A stretch of DNA of 12,807 bases. Origin: Hemicentrotus pulcherrimus. Taxonomy: Eukaryota > Echinodermata > Echinoidea > Camarodonta > Strongylocentrotidae. Below are positions 1 to 6,667 of this stretch, piece after piece. The notes below the pieces were generated by a model. It ran no database searches. It was not told the origin of the DNA and saw only the letters and a program-made list of their open reading frames with translations. The first letter of the stretch is position 1, and every line of letters begins with the position of its first letter. The stretch spans positions 362,815 through 375,621 of the forward strand of contig BEXV01000104.1 in the NCBI GenBank assembly GCA_003118195.1, read 5' to 3'. The position numbers and the translations under genes are program-made.

Positions 1-564
1 AACTTTATCTTTAAAAACATCATAGGATTATATTTACCATCCTTGCATTACCTGAAGAACACAGGATAGCTTCAAGGAGTTACTAGAAAGTATAATTACT
101 TTGAAGTTTTAAGGTTTCAAGAACTACAAAAGAGAATCCATAATTTCTGCATCTTCAGTTTTTTTTTTCTTTTTTTCTTCAGCTGAAAACTATGGATGTC
201 ATGCAAATATTGACCAACATTCAAACTGATAAGGTTTCCTAGAGTATATAATAACGATTTAGTCTAATGCATGTATTCAAGATCATTAAAAAGCACAACT
301 AAAATGTAGGAAAAAAAATGCAACAATGGAAGCAATACAAAGTCAAAGGCAATAACATTTTTTTTTAAATTTAACAGGATATCAAAATGAAAGGAGTGGC
401 GGGATAAGGGCAAACAAAGGCCAAATGCTTGTCCTAAATACACAAACTGGATGATTATCAATAAGGTATTTCCAATGGTTACATAATATGAGTAATACGT
501 TAACCTAATCTCACATTTTACACCATAAGGGAGAAACATATTTGACTTGATAACAATGTCTTAC
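1..564 (-). other. TTC4 intron 6 (5' part), no coding seen
   Basis: This AT-rich stretch follows the exon 6 donor. I found no segment resembling the expected TTC4 C-terminal domain in any minus-strand frame. A T-rich tract at 160-179 gives a short Lys-rich reading on the minus strand after a CAG, but it is low complexity and I do not call it an exon. Confidence 0.7.
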
Positions 565-651
565 TTTAAAGGCTGCAATCAGTTTCTCTTCTGCAGCTCT
601 CTGCTTTTTCTCCTCCAGCTGCTTTTTCCTCTTCTCTTTGTCAGCTGATTT
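565..651 (-). CDS. TTC4: TTC4 exon 6 (charged helix, residues 208-236)
   Basis: The acceptor is CTATGGTAG before 651 and the donor is GTAAGA from 564; 87 nt, phase 0 at both ends. The peptide is almost entirely K, E, R, Q and A (KSADKEKRKKQLEEKKQ...), a long solvent-exposed helix. It corresponds to the vertebrate KEKKERNQNEALLQAIK segment linking the TPR domain to the C-terminal wheel domain. The remaining exons lie beyond the left edge. Confidence 0.92.
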
Positions 652-3580
652 CTACCATAGAAAAAACAAAGGTCATCTCATGAGGAGAACAAAAAGATGC
701 ATCTTAAAAAAAGAATGAGGGGCCAATAGCCGAACCATCGAAAAAGTAAAGATGAGTAGAACAAAAAGGCACAATTAATGTAATTGCATAATCAATAACT
801 CTTTGATCAGGTTTAGATGAAGTTTGTATCTAATGTTTAGACTACCCTTCCTCCCCACCCCCCCCCAAAAAAAAATATATATATATATATATATACAAAA
901 GTAACTTACAAATGAAAATAATGAAATCATAATTTGTAGTTTGAGAACATTATCAATTCCTTCAACATAGTTGTTGATGAAATGCACAGGTATACAAATA
1001 TCTTGAAATGGAAGATGGAAGCTGAATAGGTGTAATGCACATAGTACTGAACTGAAAATGATGATCTAATTTGTAATGAATTCAGCGCTTTCTTACCTTG
1101 AGTTTTGCTGCTTGAACCCTCAGTTCCAGAATCTTCTTATCACTGGGAAGCATGTATTCACATGGTTAAGGATTACCTTTAAAGGGATTGGGTATCCTTG
1201 TCTCAGATTCTGAAACAAAATCCTGGAATTAGCTCATGCTGCAATGATAATTATAAACCATTAGGTCAGGCAGGAACCCCATGACTATTACAAGCCAATC
1301 GCCTGTCTGATTATCAATATATTTATGATTGGAAATCAAAATTTCAAAAACCATTTTCCTAACAGCTTTTATAACACAACAGTCTATTGGAAAAATTGAG
1401 TATGGTAAACCGGTCACTCAAAGATTGTTACTTTCCGAGGCACTTTATGATCATTTTGAAGCGCAATTTTTTTTTTAGGGCTTCAATATTACACCAGAGC
1501 ACAGACACTGATAACACTAAGGCCATGTATTTCAGATTTAACATTGTTAAATGATGTCTTTAAATATCTCAGATGAAATTTCTATAGATGGGTCAGTAAA
1601 TATTCAAGCAATTCAAGCTATGAAAACCTGCACAACACACCCATTTATCTATTTCGCATTACTCTTTATAACAACAATGAACTATTCCTGAAAGCCCCAA
1701 AGTTTGAACCAAAATATTAAATACACTTGTTTTTCTTTCATATTTCCTCAAAAATATGTATGTAGCCAAAGTGAAAATAAGTTTTACCTTCCATACATTT
1801 CTTTAATAAAGCTAAGTTCTTATGAAACCCTTGTTCCATTTAAGTTTCATGCTTAAGAATTTTAGCAATCAACATATAATAAACATCAAATCTGAGAAAT
1901 GAACCACAAAAGTAAAATCCTTACTAGGATACAGCAACTTTATCAAACAAGACACAAAACATAATTAATATTTGATACAAATTTGACAAGAAAGGATATT
2001 TGGAGTCCCTTGTCACACCATTGAACAGCTTCTCCATATTCTTTGAGTTGCATGCAGGAGTCAATGGCTCGATTGATGGCCTTTACATGGTCAGGTTTGA
2101 GGTTCAATGCCTCCTTGGCGTCATTTAGTGAAGATCTGTGGTTTCCTGTATAGTAGTAAAAGATGAAATAATAAACCACAAATGAAAACATATCAAAATG
2201 ATGTAAATATGAAAAAGAGACAAAACACAGAACCTGACAAATATTTTCTTTAATTTCTGCATTATTTTCACTCCAAATTTAGCTGGATTTAAAAAAAAAA
2301 GTTTGGCTGAGAATATAATATTTTTTGACAATTCGTGGTGTATAATTTTTTAATATAAATATTTAATCATTTTAAATATTTGTTTGTAGATGAATAAACA
2401 TATTCTACAATTGTTTGTCATTAATATTGTATTCAATTAACCTGCTAAGTTATTTTGTGCACAGAGTCCCTGAAAAACTGTTTTGACCGATTGTGAGTTT
2501 TTACAATGACCAAATACTGTAAAGATGACACTATACATTACAAAACAAATATTTGTTCACCTTTGTTCGTTTAGGATTTGCAATTATGGTTATTATAATG
2601 CCGTAAATTAATCTTTTTTTGAAGGCAATACATGAAATCACATTAATTGGATATTTACCAAGATGAAAGTGAGCTGCAGCACGGTTCGTGTAGAGGACAG
2701 CGTTGAGGTCTTTGTCAGCACACTTCTGTTTGATACCCTCAGCGTAAGCCTTCACTGCCTGTTTGTACATCTTCTTCTTAAACCACTGGTTACCATCATC
2801 TTTGTGCGTCAAAGCATCATCTAAAGATCAAATGGAGGAAAAATTATTCTCAAATGAAATCTATGAATAACATATGGTAGCCTAAAAGTGAAAAGGCTGT
2901 TGATTTCATAAGAACTCACTTACAAACATGGGGAATTTACAAGAAATTAAGGAAAAGCAATTGCAAGAGAAAAAAAAAGGGGAAAGTCAGCACAAGATAG
3001 AAACAAAGTTTGTGGGCAGGAGGCATTTCACAAAGCCTTTTTTCCAAAGACAAATAACAAAAACCAGTGACAAGTCTGCTGATAACAAATCACTAGATTT
3101 TACTAGCTTATAACAAAAACTGTAATTTGCCACTGATGACAAGTTTTGTGAAATGGGGCCCAGGTCACAGAAGTATTGAAGAGCTCAACTTCAAAAGGAG
3201 CTGCTGGACTTTGCTCACTAGCTAGGGACAATTATCCCCCCTCTCCCCCACCCTTGAACATCCACCCTTGACAACTACCCCCCTGAATATCTACCCTTGA
3301 GTCTTGACAAATACCCCCTTGAATATCTACCCTTCCCGCTTTGCACAACTACCTTTTTAAGACATTTACCTCCAAATAATAACCTCCTTAGAATATTACC
3401 CCTATCAGCTATAGGAAAATACAAATTTAGAGGGTCACGGGTTGGGTCATTCAGATTCTACAAAACGGTGTTTGGGGGATAGCTCTCTTAAGAGTAAAAG
3501 TTGCAAGGGCAGTTGATCTATTATCATATACCTAACTCGACTTTGCATGACTATAGAAATTATTATTATTATTATTATTA

Positions 3581-3611
<31 letters not shown>

Positions 3612-6042
3612 CACTTGTACTGCACTTTTCCCATAAAGCCCAAAGTGCTTATAGTAAAGGGTAATGAAAATTATATAAATACATGTCTTACTTCTACAAA
3701 CTGCAAAATAGATGTGTTTTTAAGGCCTTTCTGAATGCAGTAACTGAAAAAGAAGAAATAAGAGGATAAGTCTAGAGTGGCTCACTTTCTCTTGTACTAT
3801 CCTCTGAGGCAAACTTGATTTGCTGAAGGGCTTCAAGCTGGGGACAATCTTCTATATTCTCTGGAGCTTTGGTCATAAACAACGGTATCTTTTCAAATTC
3901 CTGCCACAATGATAAAGATTAAAAAAATACAAGTTAGAATCTCAGCACAATGAATACGATGTGGCTGATTGGCAAGTTTGATCTAAGACTCACGATTTGA
4001 ATTTTCAAAATATTCTTTCAAACATCGGTAAGTTGAAAAGATTGTATTTTACTGCTATTTAGGTGTTATCAATTGTCACTACAGTATCGATTTTGAGTGA
4101 ACTCAGCGAGTTTTGTACAGTGGTGTTTGAAATGTTGAATCTCCCTAATTGCATCATTGAACAAAGAAGCCTGTCTAAGCAAATTATTTGTTTTAAACCA
4201 ATTCTTCTGGGCTTATTCTGCACTTCTCAAAGTTGTTTTGCATTTAAATAAAGGTGATATTGGAATAGAAAATCAGTAGGAACAAGGTATCTTGTCAAAT
4301 TTCTCACACAATAAACAATCATCACCACTCGATGAAACGACCGGAAGTTTTTACAGGATCACCTCTCACTTCCGTATCCTGATTAGGATTGCACTGCCCT
4401 AGAAAAACAAACTTTTGCATCATCATTGGCATTGCAGAAGTCGGGAGGGGAGGGGAGGGGAGGGGCACGTCGACACACAACGCAGGCTTTATCTTCAGTC
4501 ATCCGCCTGGGTGGAATTCAAACCCAAGATCTTTGGTTCGACAGGCAGACACTTTACCGAAGACTGAGCAAACTAATCATAACAATGCAAATAAATCTAA
4601 TAAACCGGTAATTATTAAGTATAAACCATTGTTCTTCAACACTCCAACGTCAGTTCAAGTTCAGATTGAACACAATTCACATAGTCTAGGCTAGGCACGC
4701 TAACGCATCACGAGAGGGCGCTTTTATTTTGATTCGTTTTGCTGTACAAAATTTGCGACCGGCCTCAGACGTCAAGAGGCTCTATTGAGCGTTGCTATGA
4801 TGTTCTTGTAATGCTAATTGCATCCACAATCGAAACACTGCTGGCGATTTTAACATTGTATGGCATACTTATCTATATGTACTAACATTCTTGACAAGTT
4901 GCTGTGCAATAAACTTTGTGAAAGTCCCCAAATCGGTCCAGAAAATCACTTGTAAGTACAATATTTCACTGAATTCAGTCAGATTTCGTATTAATTTCTA
5001 AAATTTTCTACCTCGCACATTGATAATTCAAGTATCACCATGAGGGGGGAATTATAACCTTCAATTTAGCACCAATATCGATGGGGTTCTTCCTTGCGAA
5101 TGAAAGCAAATCCCGTTTGCCCGGAGGCTGTTCAATCATGAAATCAGCTCCGCCAGCGTCCTGGCGCTCAGTTTCGCAGGGTTTTCCGGGCGCTTTTGAT
5201 GATTCCTGAACCTTGCAGTACAGCGCGCCGTTACATGCCCAGTCTAAACGCGAAAGCAATCTGCTCGCTCCGCCTATCACCGGCGTGCACCATGCAGTGA
5301 GTCATCATCGCGCAAGGGAAGTAATGATGCTCTCGAAGCTGACGGCTGCATTTCACAATTAATTGCAAGGAAGAAAATTAAATCCTTGAATTTTAGGCAG
5401 TGTTGCCCCCCCCCACCCCAAATTTTGATTTGTTTTGCATGAGGCTAGATCTAGCCTCATGCAAAACCTACCATTTGAGGTAAGTTTCATTACCTATCGC
5501 GAAAAATAAAAATTTACGTGAGTGTGCCAATCTAAAGGTCTAGATCTAAGTTAGGCCCTAGATCTACATGTAGATCTAGAATCTAATTGTGTTTTGTTTA
5601 ATTGACAAAAAAAGATGGTCATTATGACCATCATGTCACTCTAACTGCAACGAGGACAATCAAATAGACCTAGACCCTATAAGATAATCAAAGAGTAGTC
5701 CGCATCTATATTTAATATAACATGCTTTGACTGAAATCATTGAATGTCAATAAGAAGAAGAAGAAAGAAAAAAAACAGCCAAGGCCCATCAGTCATGCGC
5801 ATGCCCAATGATGCCAGCAGTAGACTCTATAATGAACGGGTGGGACTGTACAGTACATTTAGCTTAACCATCAAACCATGCATAATCAAACAAATTCGCA
5901 CCTCCTGCCAGTTGTCTTCCGAAAATCCATCTTTATATCTTGACTTTGGGAGAGTGTCAATGAATTCATCAATATCTTTATCTAATTTTTCGGCCAAGTT
6001 CTTGACGTCTGGTTTTTCAGCAGCCTCTGCCATCTTGAACAT
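565..6042 (-). CDS. TTC4: TTC4 (TPR protein 4, Hsp90/Hsp70 co-chaperone), six 5' exons, 3' end outside window
   Basis: Joined exons 5902-6042, 3786-3900, 2659-2820, 2000-2145, 1097-1153 and 565-651 give 708 nt, exactly 236 codons, with compatible phases at every junction. Residues 1-86 are the acidic N-terminal region. Three TPR motifs follow at about 89-122, 127-160 and 161-194, and then a highly charged helix from about 195. The five carboxylate-clamp residues that bind the EEVD tails of Hsp90/Hsp70 are present: K92, N96, N131, K161 and R165. Landmarks shared with vertebrate TTC4 include KCAD.DLNAVLYTNRAAA and WCDKGLQ. In the family (yeast Cns1, Drosophila Dpit47) the protein is a cytosolic and nuclear co-chaperone with a C-terminal wheel domain, and vertebrate TTC4 is about 390 aa, so the C-terminal 40% is missing here because the window ends. 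The gene follows an RFX gene on the same strand. Function is inferred from the family; the exon structure is read from the sequence. Confidence 0.95.
652..1096 (-). other. TTC4 intron 5 (445 nt)
   Basis: A GTAAGA...GGTAG major-class intron. Apart from the C-run, A-run and AT-repeat at 858-895 it holds nothing recognisable. Confidence 0.85.
858..895. repeat. C9/A9 tract followed by (AT)10 microsatellite
   Basis: Nine C, nine A and then about ten AT units lie consecutively on the plus strand. It is length-unstable simple sequence inside TTC4 intron 5. Confidence 0.95.
1097..1153 (-). CDS. TTC4: TTC4 exon 5 (end of TPR3, residues 189-207)
   Basis: A 57-nt micro-exon of 19 codons lies between the AC acceptor (1155-1154) and a strong GTAAGA donor (from 1096). 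The peptide MLPSDKKILELRVQAAKLK aligns without a gap to the vertebrate stretch ending in LLEMRAKADKLK. It starts and ends in phase 0, so skipping it would preserve frame but remove the last TPR turn and the beginning of the capping helix. Confidence 0.93.
1165..1173 (-). promoter_or_regulatory. U12 branch site ATCCTTAAC
   Basis: Eight of nine bases match TTCCTTAAC, the sequence that pairs with U12 snRNA. It lies 12 nt before the AC acceptor (1155-1154). Confidence 0.92.
1990..1999 (-). promoter_or_regulatory. U12 5' splice site ATATCCTTTC
   Basis: This is an exact match to the AT-AC subclass donor recognised by U11/U6atac snRNPs. It sits immediately after the Gln188 codon of TTC4 exon 4. Confidence 0.93.
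2000..2145 (-). CDS. TTC4: TTC4 exon 4 (end of TPR2 and most of TPR3, residues 140-188)
   Basis: The acceptor is TATACAG before 2145. The 146 nt end exactly on a codon boundary after Gln188. The peptide runs NHRSSLNDAKEALNLKPDHV and then KAINRAIDSCMQLKEYGEAV, ending in QWCDKGLQ. K161 and R165 complete the two-carboxylate clamp. No usable GT donor follows the last conserved residue. The exon is followed directly by ATATCCTTTC, an AT-AC U12-type donor. Confidence 0.95.
2146..2658 (-). other. TTC4 intron 3 (513 nt)
   Basis: A GTAAAT...TACAG major-class intron. It is AT-rich and holds no other feature I can support. Confidence 0.85.
2659..2820 (-). CDS. TTC4: TTC4 exon 3 (TPR1 and first half of TPR2, residues 86-140)
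   Basis: The acceptor is CTTTAG just before 2820 and the donor is GTAAAT from 2658; 162 nt. It encodes THKDDGNQWFKKKMYKQAV (TPR1 helices A and B, with clamp residues K92 and N96). This is followed by KCADKDLNAVLYTNRAAA (TPR2 helix A with clamp residue N131). This is the most conserved part of the gene in the window and identifies the family unambiguously. The exon ends inside the Gly140 codon. Confidence 0.96.
3250..3402 (+). repeat. Degenerate minisatellite, units beginning ACC(C)
   Basis: About nine head-to-tail units of 13-22 bp, each opening with ACC or ACCC. Examples are ACCCTTGAACATCC, ACCCCCCTGAATATCT and ACCCCCTTGAATATCT. Divergence rises toward the right end, where units become ACCTCCAAATAATA and ACCTCCTTAGAATATT. 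The array is C-rich on the plus strand and G-rich on the minus (transcribed) strand of TTC4. Confidence 0.75.
3559..3648. repeat. (ATT)n microsatellite joined to a GCACTTT/AAAGTGC hairpin
   Basis: An ATT run with one ATC interruption spans 3559-3611. Eleven bases on is an inverted repeat with 7-bp arms, GCACTTT at 3622-3628 and AAAGTGC at 3642-3648. The pairing of a trinucleotide run with a short dyad containing 'CCCATAAAGCCC' resembles dispersed short repeats common in marine invertebrate genomes. That family link is from memory and is not tested. Confidence 0.7.
3786..3900 (-). CDS. TTC4: TTC4 exon 2 (residues 48-86)
   Basis: The acceptor is TGGCAG at 3906-3901 and the donor is GTGAGC from 3785. 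The 115 nt start in phase 0 and end with one spare base. The peptide EFEKIPLFMTKAPENIED matches the well conserved 'PLFM...P' block of TTC4 that precedes the TPR domain. It is followed by CPQLEALQQIKF, as in the vertebrate 'LACLQSIIF' region. The codon split across the junction becomes Asn86. Confidence 0.93.
4342..4381. repeat. Two intertwined inverted repeats with ETS-like cores
   Basis: CGGAAGT (4342-4348) pairs with ACTTCCG (4368-4374), and CAGGAT (4354-4359) pairs with ATCCTG (4376-4381). The arms alternate 1-2-1'-2', so they cannot nest in one hairpin. CCGGAAGT and CACTTCCG are oppositely oriented ETS-family cores. Regulatory function is inference only. Confidence 0.5.
4443..4465 (+). 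repeat. G-quadruplex-capable tract (GGGGA)n
   Basis: Five runs of three or four G are separated by single A (gggaggggagggg...). This meets the usual G4 pattern with one-base loops. It is on the plus strand, so the transcribed TTC4 pre-mRNA carries the C-rich complement. It is about 35 bp from the tRNA-like element and may be its tail. Confidence 0.75.
4502..4574 (-). mobile_element. Degenerate tRNA-like (SINE-type) element
   Basis: Read on the minus strand, GCTCAGTCTTCGGTAAAG resembles a tRNA D-arm/A-box. GGTTTGAATTCC, with CACCC following, resembles a T-arm/B-box (consensus GGTTCGANTCC, two mismatches). The spacing is tRNA-like. The anticodon stem does not pair, so this is not a working tRNA gene; a decayed tRNA-derived SINE head or tRNA pseudogene is the likeliest reading. 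The element's outer limits are unclear and it may extend left through the G-rich tract to about 4386. Confidence 0.5.
4708..4723 (+). promoter_or_regulatory. CTCF-like motif
   Basis: TCACGAGAGGGCGC matches the bilaterian CTCF core CCASYAGRKGGCRS at 12 of 14 positions, including the whole AGAGGGCGC part. Site identity is inferred from the motif alone. A TGACGTC half-CRE lies nearby on the minus strand (4774-4768). Confidence 0.3.
5035..5303 (-). other. CpG-rich block with an 81-codon open frame, unrecognised
   Basis: Against an AT-rich background this stretch is visibly GC- and CpG-rich (gcgcgccg, cgcgaaagc, ccgggcgc). On the minus strand one frame is open from a TGA at 5304-5302 to the TGA at 5037-5035. 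Its only internal ATG lies at about residue 48 and starts MIEQPPGKRDLLSFARK. A phase-0 splice from AAATTGAAG|GTTATA would fit TTC4 exon 2, so it could be an alternative first exon, but the donor is weak. It could equally be a CpG island-like regulatory block or a remnant of an inserted sequence. I do not recognise the peptide. Confidence 0.25.
5432..5467. repeat. Perfect 36-bp palindrome, no spacer
   Basis: GTTTTGCATGAGGCTAGA is followed immediately by its exact reverse complement, with the centre between 5449 and 5450. The next outward pair (5431/5468) does not match. The core contains CTAGATCTAG. Confidence 0.97.
5558..5579. repeat. Perfect 22-bp palindrome
   Basis: CTAGATCTACA and its reverse complement are fused without a spacer. 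It carries the same CTAGATCTA nonamer, in both orientations, as the 36-bp palindrome and as the single copy at 5540-5548. Confidence 0.95.
5614..5632. repeat. Near-perfect hairpin, 9-bp arms, 1-nt centre
   Basis: GATGGTCAT, then T, then ATGACCATC. It is the third dyad within 200 bp of the intron 1 palindrome cluster. Confidence 0.92.
5902..6042 (-). CDS. TTC4: TTC4 exon 1 (coding part, residues 1-47)
   Basis: Two in-frame ATGs lie three codons apart, at 6042-6040 and 6033-6031. An in-frame TGA at 6060-6058 rules out any start further upstream on the unspliced transcript. The second ATG has the better Kozak context (A at -3, G at +4, giving MAEAAEKPD), so translation may begin at either; I number from the first. 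The encoded segment is acidic and helical and contains DKDIDEFIDTLPKSRY. It ends with DNWQE just before the donor GTGCGA (phase 0), a slightly weak donor. The DGF...W..E pattern before the junction resembles the N-terminus of other TTC4 proteins. Confidence 0.9.
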
Positions 6043-6101
6043 GTGTTTTTTGTGGATTCAGATTTATTCAGACAACTAAAATAACCGACTATATTTCATT
6101 G

Positions 6102-6329
6102 CTAGGTTCTTTGATAGCATTTTGAATTTTTATAATTATCTGCAAATAACGTTGAGCGTAACATTGGTTTGTTTAAAAGTTCGTCGTTTATTTCAGAGTC
6201 AGTTTCATCCTGATCATGCTGATTGCGTAATAGGCAGCCACCTAATATAGTCTTGAGAAATCTGCCAGCCATAGAGATATCAATCTCTATGCGATACCAG
6301 GCGACAGCTAGCCCAAAGCTACAAATCAT
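6102..6329 (-). CDS. Candidate 75-codon upstream ORF, unrecognised
   Basis: A true ATG at 6329-6327 opens a 75-residue frame ending in TAG at 6104-6102, 59 nt before the TTC4 ATG. A second in-frame ATG (6272-6270) would give 56 residues beginning MAGRFLKTILGGCLLRN, then an acidic stretch (DQDETDSEINDELL) and a Lys/Asn tail. The composition is more protein-like than most chance frames in this AT-rich DNA. I recognise no domain, and the protein has no obvious membrane segment. It could be an upstream ORF in the TTC4 leader, a small gene of its own, or chance. Confidence 0.2.
   Translation of the reverse strand: MICSFGLAVAWYRIEIDISMAGRFLKTILGGCLLRNQHDQDETDSEINDELLNKPMLRSTLFADNYKNSKCYQRT
6270..6291. 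repeat. Hairpin CATAGAGAT-4 nt-ATCTCTATG
   Basis: Perfect 9-bp arms around a 4-nt loop (ATCA). On the minus strand the end of the second arm supplies the in-frame ATG of the upstream ORF. Confidence 0.93.
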
Positions 6330-6410
6330 TGATAAAGATTCTCTTTAATACCTCACCTTTAAATAAGTCACACTTTTGTTTGGTTTATGATTCTTTCTTG
6401 TTTAACATAG

Positions 6411-6634
6411 TTTCTAAGCAAGAAGTTTNGGGGAGGTCAAATCTATCTGATTTATTCACAAAGATACAAACGATATCAACACATTCTGAAGCCTCTCAGT
6501 TTTCAGAGCAGTCTGAATTAAGCAGTGAAAATAATTTGAGAAAGGAGAAGACAGTTCAACCCTCTACCTCATCTCTACCTCGTCAATCACCATGTGTCCC
6601 AACTGCTGTAATCCTCAAATGCCCATTTCTATAA
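6411..6634 (+). other. Possible plus-strand terminal exon or chance ORF, Ser-rich
   Basis: The tract TTCTTTCTTGTTTAACATAG looks like a polypyrimidine acceptor. The frame after it stays open for about 73 codons to TAA at 6632-6634. The peptide is polar and Ser/Gln/Glu-rich (SEASQFSEQSELSSENN). The codon at 6428-6430 contains the ambiguous base at 6429 and could be a stop (TAG). No plus-strand partner exon or convincing poly(A) signal was found nearby. Confidence 0.15.
6429..6429. other. Single ambiguous base (N)
   Basis: The only N in the window. It sits in a T-run/G-run junction (gtttNggggagg), typical of an unresolved base call or a homopolymer length problem. Confidence 0.99.
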
Positions 6635-6667
6635 AAATGTGCATAAGAATCACATTTCTATAAAAAT
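6624..6667 (+). repeat. 15-bp direct repeat, 29-bp period
   Basis: CATTTCTATAAAAAT occurs at 6624-6638 and again at 6653-6667. It is a small local duplication in the intergenic region. Confidence 0.9.

Larger units (their letters stand above)
1154..1999 (-). other. TTC4: TTC4 intron 4: AT-AC U12-type (minor spliceosome) intron
   Basis: The intron begins ATATCCTTTC (1999 down to 1990), identical to the U12 donor consensus. It ends ...ATCCTTAACCATGTGAATAC. ATCCTTAAC (1173 down to 1165) differs from the U12 branch consensus TTCCTTAAC at one base. The presumed branch A (1166) lies 12 nt before the terminal C, inside the usual U12 window. There is no polypyrimidine tract, as expected for this class. 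Joining CAA to ATGCTT keeps frame and gives GLQ-MLPSDKKILELR, the same length as human GLQ-IDAKEKKLLEMR. The next downstream AG (CTTCCCAG) would create an immediate TGA. The 846-nt interior shows nothing else recognisable. Confidence 0.93.
2821..3785 (-). other. TTC4 intron 2 (965 nt)
   Basis: A GTGAGC...TTTAG major-class intron. It carries the degenerate ACCC tandem array (3250-3402) and the ATT microsatellite with its adjoining hairpin (3559-3648). The rest shows nothing recognisable. Confidence 0.85.
3901..5901 (-). other. TTC4 intron 1 (2001 nt)
   Basis: A GTGCGA...GGCAG intron between the exons encoding residues 47 and 48, and the longest TTC4 intron in the window. It carries the ETS-like inverted repeats, G-tract, tRNA-like element, CTCF-like word, CpG-rich block and palindrome cluster listed separately. 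No coding exon of TTC4 is needed between the two flanking exons. Confidence 0.85.
6043..6330 (-). promoter_or_regulatory. TTC4 5' flank (probable 5' UTR/promoter), no TATA recognised
   Basis: The sequence directly upstream of the TTC4 start codon must hold at least part of its leader. I see no convincing TATA box or CpG island. It includes an upstream open frame (6102-6329) and a hairpin (6270-6291). The transcription start cannot be placed from sequence alone. Confidence 0.35.

Noticed and set aside
1990..2000. Non-canonical or missing donor interpreted as a pseudogene or sequencing error in TTC4
   Set aside because: The U12 AT-AC signals at both ends of the intron explain the lack of GT-AG and restore the family reading frame.
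4502..4574. Functional tRNA gene
   Set aside because: The A and B boxes are recognisable but the anticodon stem does not pair and the B box has two changes, so I call a tRNA-derived remnant instead.
4389..4694. 101-codon plus-strand open frame
   Set aside because: It runs through the G-rich tract and the tRNA-like element; the peptide is low complexity and antisense to a repeat.
5432..5467. Rho-independent terminator or pre-miRNA hairpin
   Set aside because: The organism is eukaryotic, and a spacerless 36-bp palindrome has no loop suitable for a miRNA precursor.
5744..6079. 111-codon plus-strand open frame
   Set aside because: It overlaps TTC4 exon 1 on the opposite strand and starts in a Lys/Arg-rich low-complexity stretch; it is the antisense shadow of that exon.
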